Source of the DNA: a bacterium
Lineage (GTDB): Bacteria; UBP14; UBA6098; 4484-93
NCBI GenBank assembly: GCA_021158465.1
Contig: JAGGUN010000037.1
Location: forward strand, 62,001-126,000
DNA length: 64,000 nt
Direction: 5' to 3'
Below are positions 62,598-64,000 of the stretch, one piece after another; positions within the stretch are counted from its first letter, which is position 1; the number at the start of each line of letters is the position of its first letter. The notes beneath the pieces were generated by a model, which did no database searches, was not told where the DNA came from, and was given only the letters and a program-made list of their open reading frames with translations. Made by a program: the position numbers and the translations under genes.

Positions 62598-63896
62598 ATG
62601 AAACATATTTTTCAGATTTTCGGTGGGGGACTGCTTTTGCTTATTTTGGCAAGCTGGGGTTTCTCGCAGGATACGCTTTTCCTTTCTGACTGTATCAGGA
62701 TAGCGCTTGAGAGGAATCCTGAGCTTGCCTCGGAGCAAGAATCCTATCTTTCGGAGAGAGCTGGGTTTCTCGGTTCCTGGTCTAGATTTCTGCCGAATGC
62801 ATCCTTGTCCGGTGGGTACTCGCGTTCCAGCGGAGGATCGATGAGGATGTCTGGCTCTGGTTTCGAGCCCTCGGATAAGGGTTATTCGCTCTCTTTTTCT
62901 GCATCCTGGAACCCGTTTCGTGGTGGCTCAAATGTTCTTGAACTGCTTTCAGACCGTGGCGGTGTCTTGCTTGCCCGTCTATCCTATCATTCGGAGATAA
63001 GAAGTATTATAAGCAATGTCAAACGAAGTTACCTTGACATCTTGAGATATCAAGCTCTTGTGGCTCTGGCGGATTCATCGCTTGTTAGAGCGAAGGTGGA
63101 GCGGGAATTTATCGAGGAGAAGAATAGGCTTGGTGCTGCGTCTGAGCTTGAACTGGCTCAGGCTCGCGTCGAGGAGAAATCGAGGGAACTTTCACTCATT
63201 CAGGCGAGGAATAGCTTGAACTCATCCAGGGAGCATCTCAATTTTCTACTCGGGATACCTCCGGATACTGTATATACCGTTGTGTTTGATACGTCGCTTA
63301 GCATAGAGCTCCCGCCGCTTGAGGAATGTATTCGGATTGCACTTGATTCCTCCTGTGAATACCGCTCGGCTCTCATCTCCGAGGAGATTGCTCATATGAA
63401 TTATCTTGCATCCTTTTCCTCCTTTTTACCGAATATCAGTTTTAGCTATAACTATTCTTGGAACGGCTTATCATCCCCGAGAGGGATAGGTGAGATAAGG
63501 GATGAGGGGTATTCGACTGTTGGGATATCCGTTTCTCTGCCGGTGTTTGAGGGGTTGTCGAGGTTGTCTCGCACGGCGTCTGCCCGTCATCGGTACCTTG
63601 AGGCGCGCTGGCGGAGGTTGAACACAAGGGCTTCTGTTGAAGAGTCAGTTCGCTCGGTATATAAACGGATAGAGGAGGCAGATGCAAGCCTTTCGCTTTT
63701 CCGTATGAAGCTTGATGAGGCATCGCGTTCGCTTCGGCTCGCATGGGAGATGTATCGCCTCGGTTCCATCTCTTACATTGAGCTTGTGGCAAGCGAGCTG
63801 GATTTTGTCCAGAGCAGAAGTGAGCTTATAGAGGGTCGGTATAACTATCTTGTTGCTATATCGGAGCTCGAGCTTTACACAGGGAGCCTGTATTAG
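62598..63896 (+). CDS. TolC-family outer-membrane efflux protein
   Basis: 432 residues. A signal peptide (about 1-24) is followed by SDCIRIALERNPELASEQE, the usual TolC start. Two long helical repeats occur (KVEREFIEEKNRLGAASELELAQARVEE and the late SLRLAWEMYRLGSISYIELVASELDF), joined by strand segments. It forms the outer-membrane channel of a tripartite exporter. The membrane-fusion and pump genes are not in the window; aspS follows after 8 nt. Confidence 0.9.
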   Translation: MKHIFQIFGGGLLLLILASWGFSQDTLFLSDCIRIALERNPELASEQESYLSERAGFLGSWSRFLPNASLSGGYSRSSGGSMRMSGSGFEPSDKGYSLSFSASWNPFRGGSNVLELLSDRGGVLLARLSYHSEIRSIISNVKRSYLDILRYQALVALADSSLVRAKVEREFIEEKNRLGAASELELAQARVEEKSRELSLIQARNSLNSSREHLNFLLGIPPDTVYTVVFDTSLSIELPPLEECIRIALDSSCEYRSALISEEIAHMNYLASFSSFLPNISFSYNYSWNGLSSPRGIGEIRDEGYSTVGISVSLPVFEGLSRLSRTASARHRYLEARWRRLNTRASVEESVRSVYKRIEEADASLSLFRMKLDEASRSLRLAWEMYRLGSISYIELVASELDFVQSRSELIEGRYNYLVAISELELYTGSLY

Positions 63897-63904
63897 GGGG
63901 AGAT

Positions 63905-64000
63905 ATGAGGATAAAGCGGACGTTTACCTGTGGTGAATTGCGCTCTAAGGATGTGGGTAAAAAGGTGTCGCTTTCCGGTTGGGTTCACTCGAAGAGGCTT
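63905..64000 (+). CDS. aspS: Aspartyl-tRNA synthetase, N-terminal fragment cut by window end
   Basis: The ATG has AGGGGGAG upstream. The 32 visible codons read RTFTCGELRSKDVGKKV then SLSGWVHSKRL, matching the first strands of the anticodon-binding OB domain of bacterial AspRS. The rest lies outside the window, so the discriminating or non-discriminating type cannot be judged. Confidence 0.8.
   Translation, partial: MRIKRTFTCGELRSKDVGKKVSLSGWVHSKRL

Overview
The window is compact, almost fully coding chromosomal DNA with many 4-nt ATGA overlaps and only short intergenic gaps. The envelope is clearly diderm: OmpA-family proteins, TolC, PorV-like barrels, lipoproteins, Lgt, YajC and CapA. Three secreted proteins (ends 3837, 16982 and 57099) finish in a PNPFN-type beta-sandwich sorting domain of the kind used in the Fibrobacteres-Chlorobi-Bacteroidetes neighbourhood. 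With DUF362-ferredoxin, DUF116, DUF4292 and DUF4013 proteins this suggests an uncultured, probably anaerobic FCB-type candidate phylum (Cloacimonadota/WOR-3/Zixibacteria-like). The phylum is an inference and cannot be fixed from one window.

Layout. 1-9.0 kb (+): the end of a large barrel/CARDB/triple-OmpA protein, a sorted secreted protein, secA, a DUF362 ferredoxin protein and a TPR/roadblock-like protein. 9.0-12.7 kb: a cysteine desulfurase (-) and gyrA (+) diverge from well-formed promoters. 12.8-15.4 kb is a low-GC accessory patch (sampled lines about 30% G+C against about 50% in flanking genes). It holds a zinc-ribbon miniprotein, a PD-(D/E)XK nuclease, the tail of an MvaI/BcnI-type restriction enzyme, a secreted unknown, and a palindrome-disrupted PUR-domain remnant. 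15.4-25.4 kb: an HhH/outer-membrane protein (+) faces a (-) operon dtd-maf-rodZ-uvrB-degenerate transglutaminase-subtilase. 25.5-31.5 kb (+): pdxA, a transketolase C-half, a UvrD-type helicase-nuclease, a DUF4292 lipoprotein and a small membrane protein. 31.5-35.6 kb: a VWA membrane protein (-), then a DUF4013 protein and rlmN (+).

35.5-48.3 kb is one tight (-) run of 15 genes: purN-purC-acpP-fabF-rnc-acyl-CoA dehydrogenase-GAF/GGDEF-uppS-lgt-comF-yajC-def-fmt-DUF116-capA. It joins purine, fatty-acid, RNA-processing, envelope-lipid and translation-initiation functions. 48.4-49.7 kb (+): two small membrane proteins and tRNA-Gly(CCC). 49.7-54.8 kb (-): an operon of a pilin-like protein, a PilM-like protein, a PilN/PilO-like protein and a second triple-OmpA protein. 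This is the best candidate for an undescribed envelope-spanning assembly. 54.8-64 kb (+): an active-looking secreted transglutaminase-like protein, a barrel protein, a guanine-deaminase-like amidohydrolase, a YigZ/IMPACT protein, a thioredoxin-like lipoprotein, trxB, a PorV-like protein, TolC and the first 32 codons of aspS.

Promoters repeatedly show TTGAC-type -35 and TATATT -10 boxes. In three places (dtd, the VWA gene, yigZ) the -10 box sits only 7-10 nt before an ATG with no Shine-Dalgarno, predicting leaderless mRNAs. No CRISPR array, complete insertion sequence or rRNA was seen, and no stretch over 300 bases lacks a gene or gene remnant.
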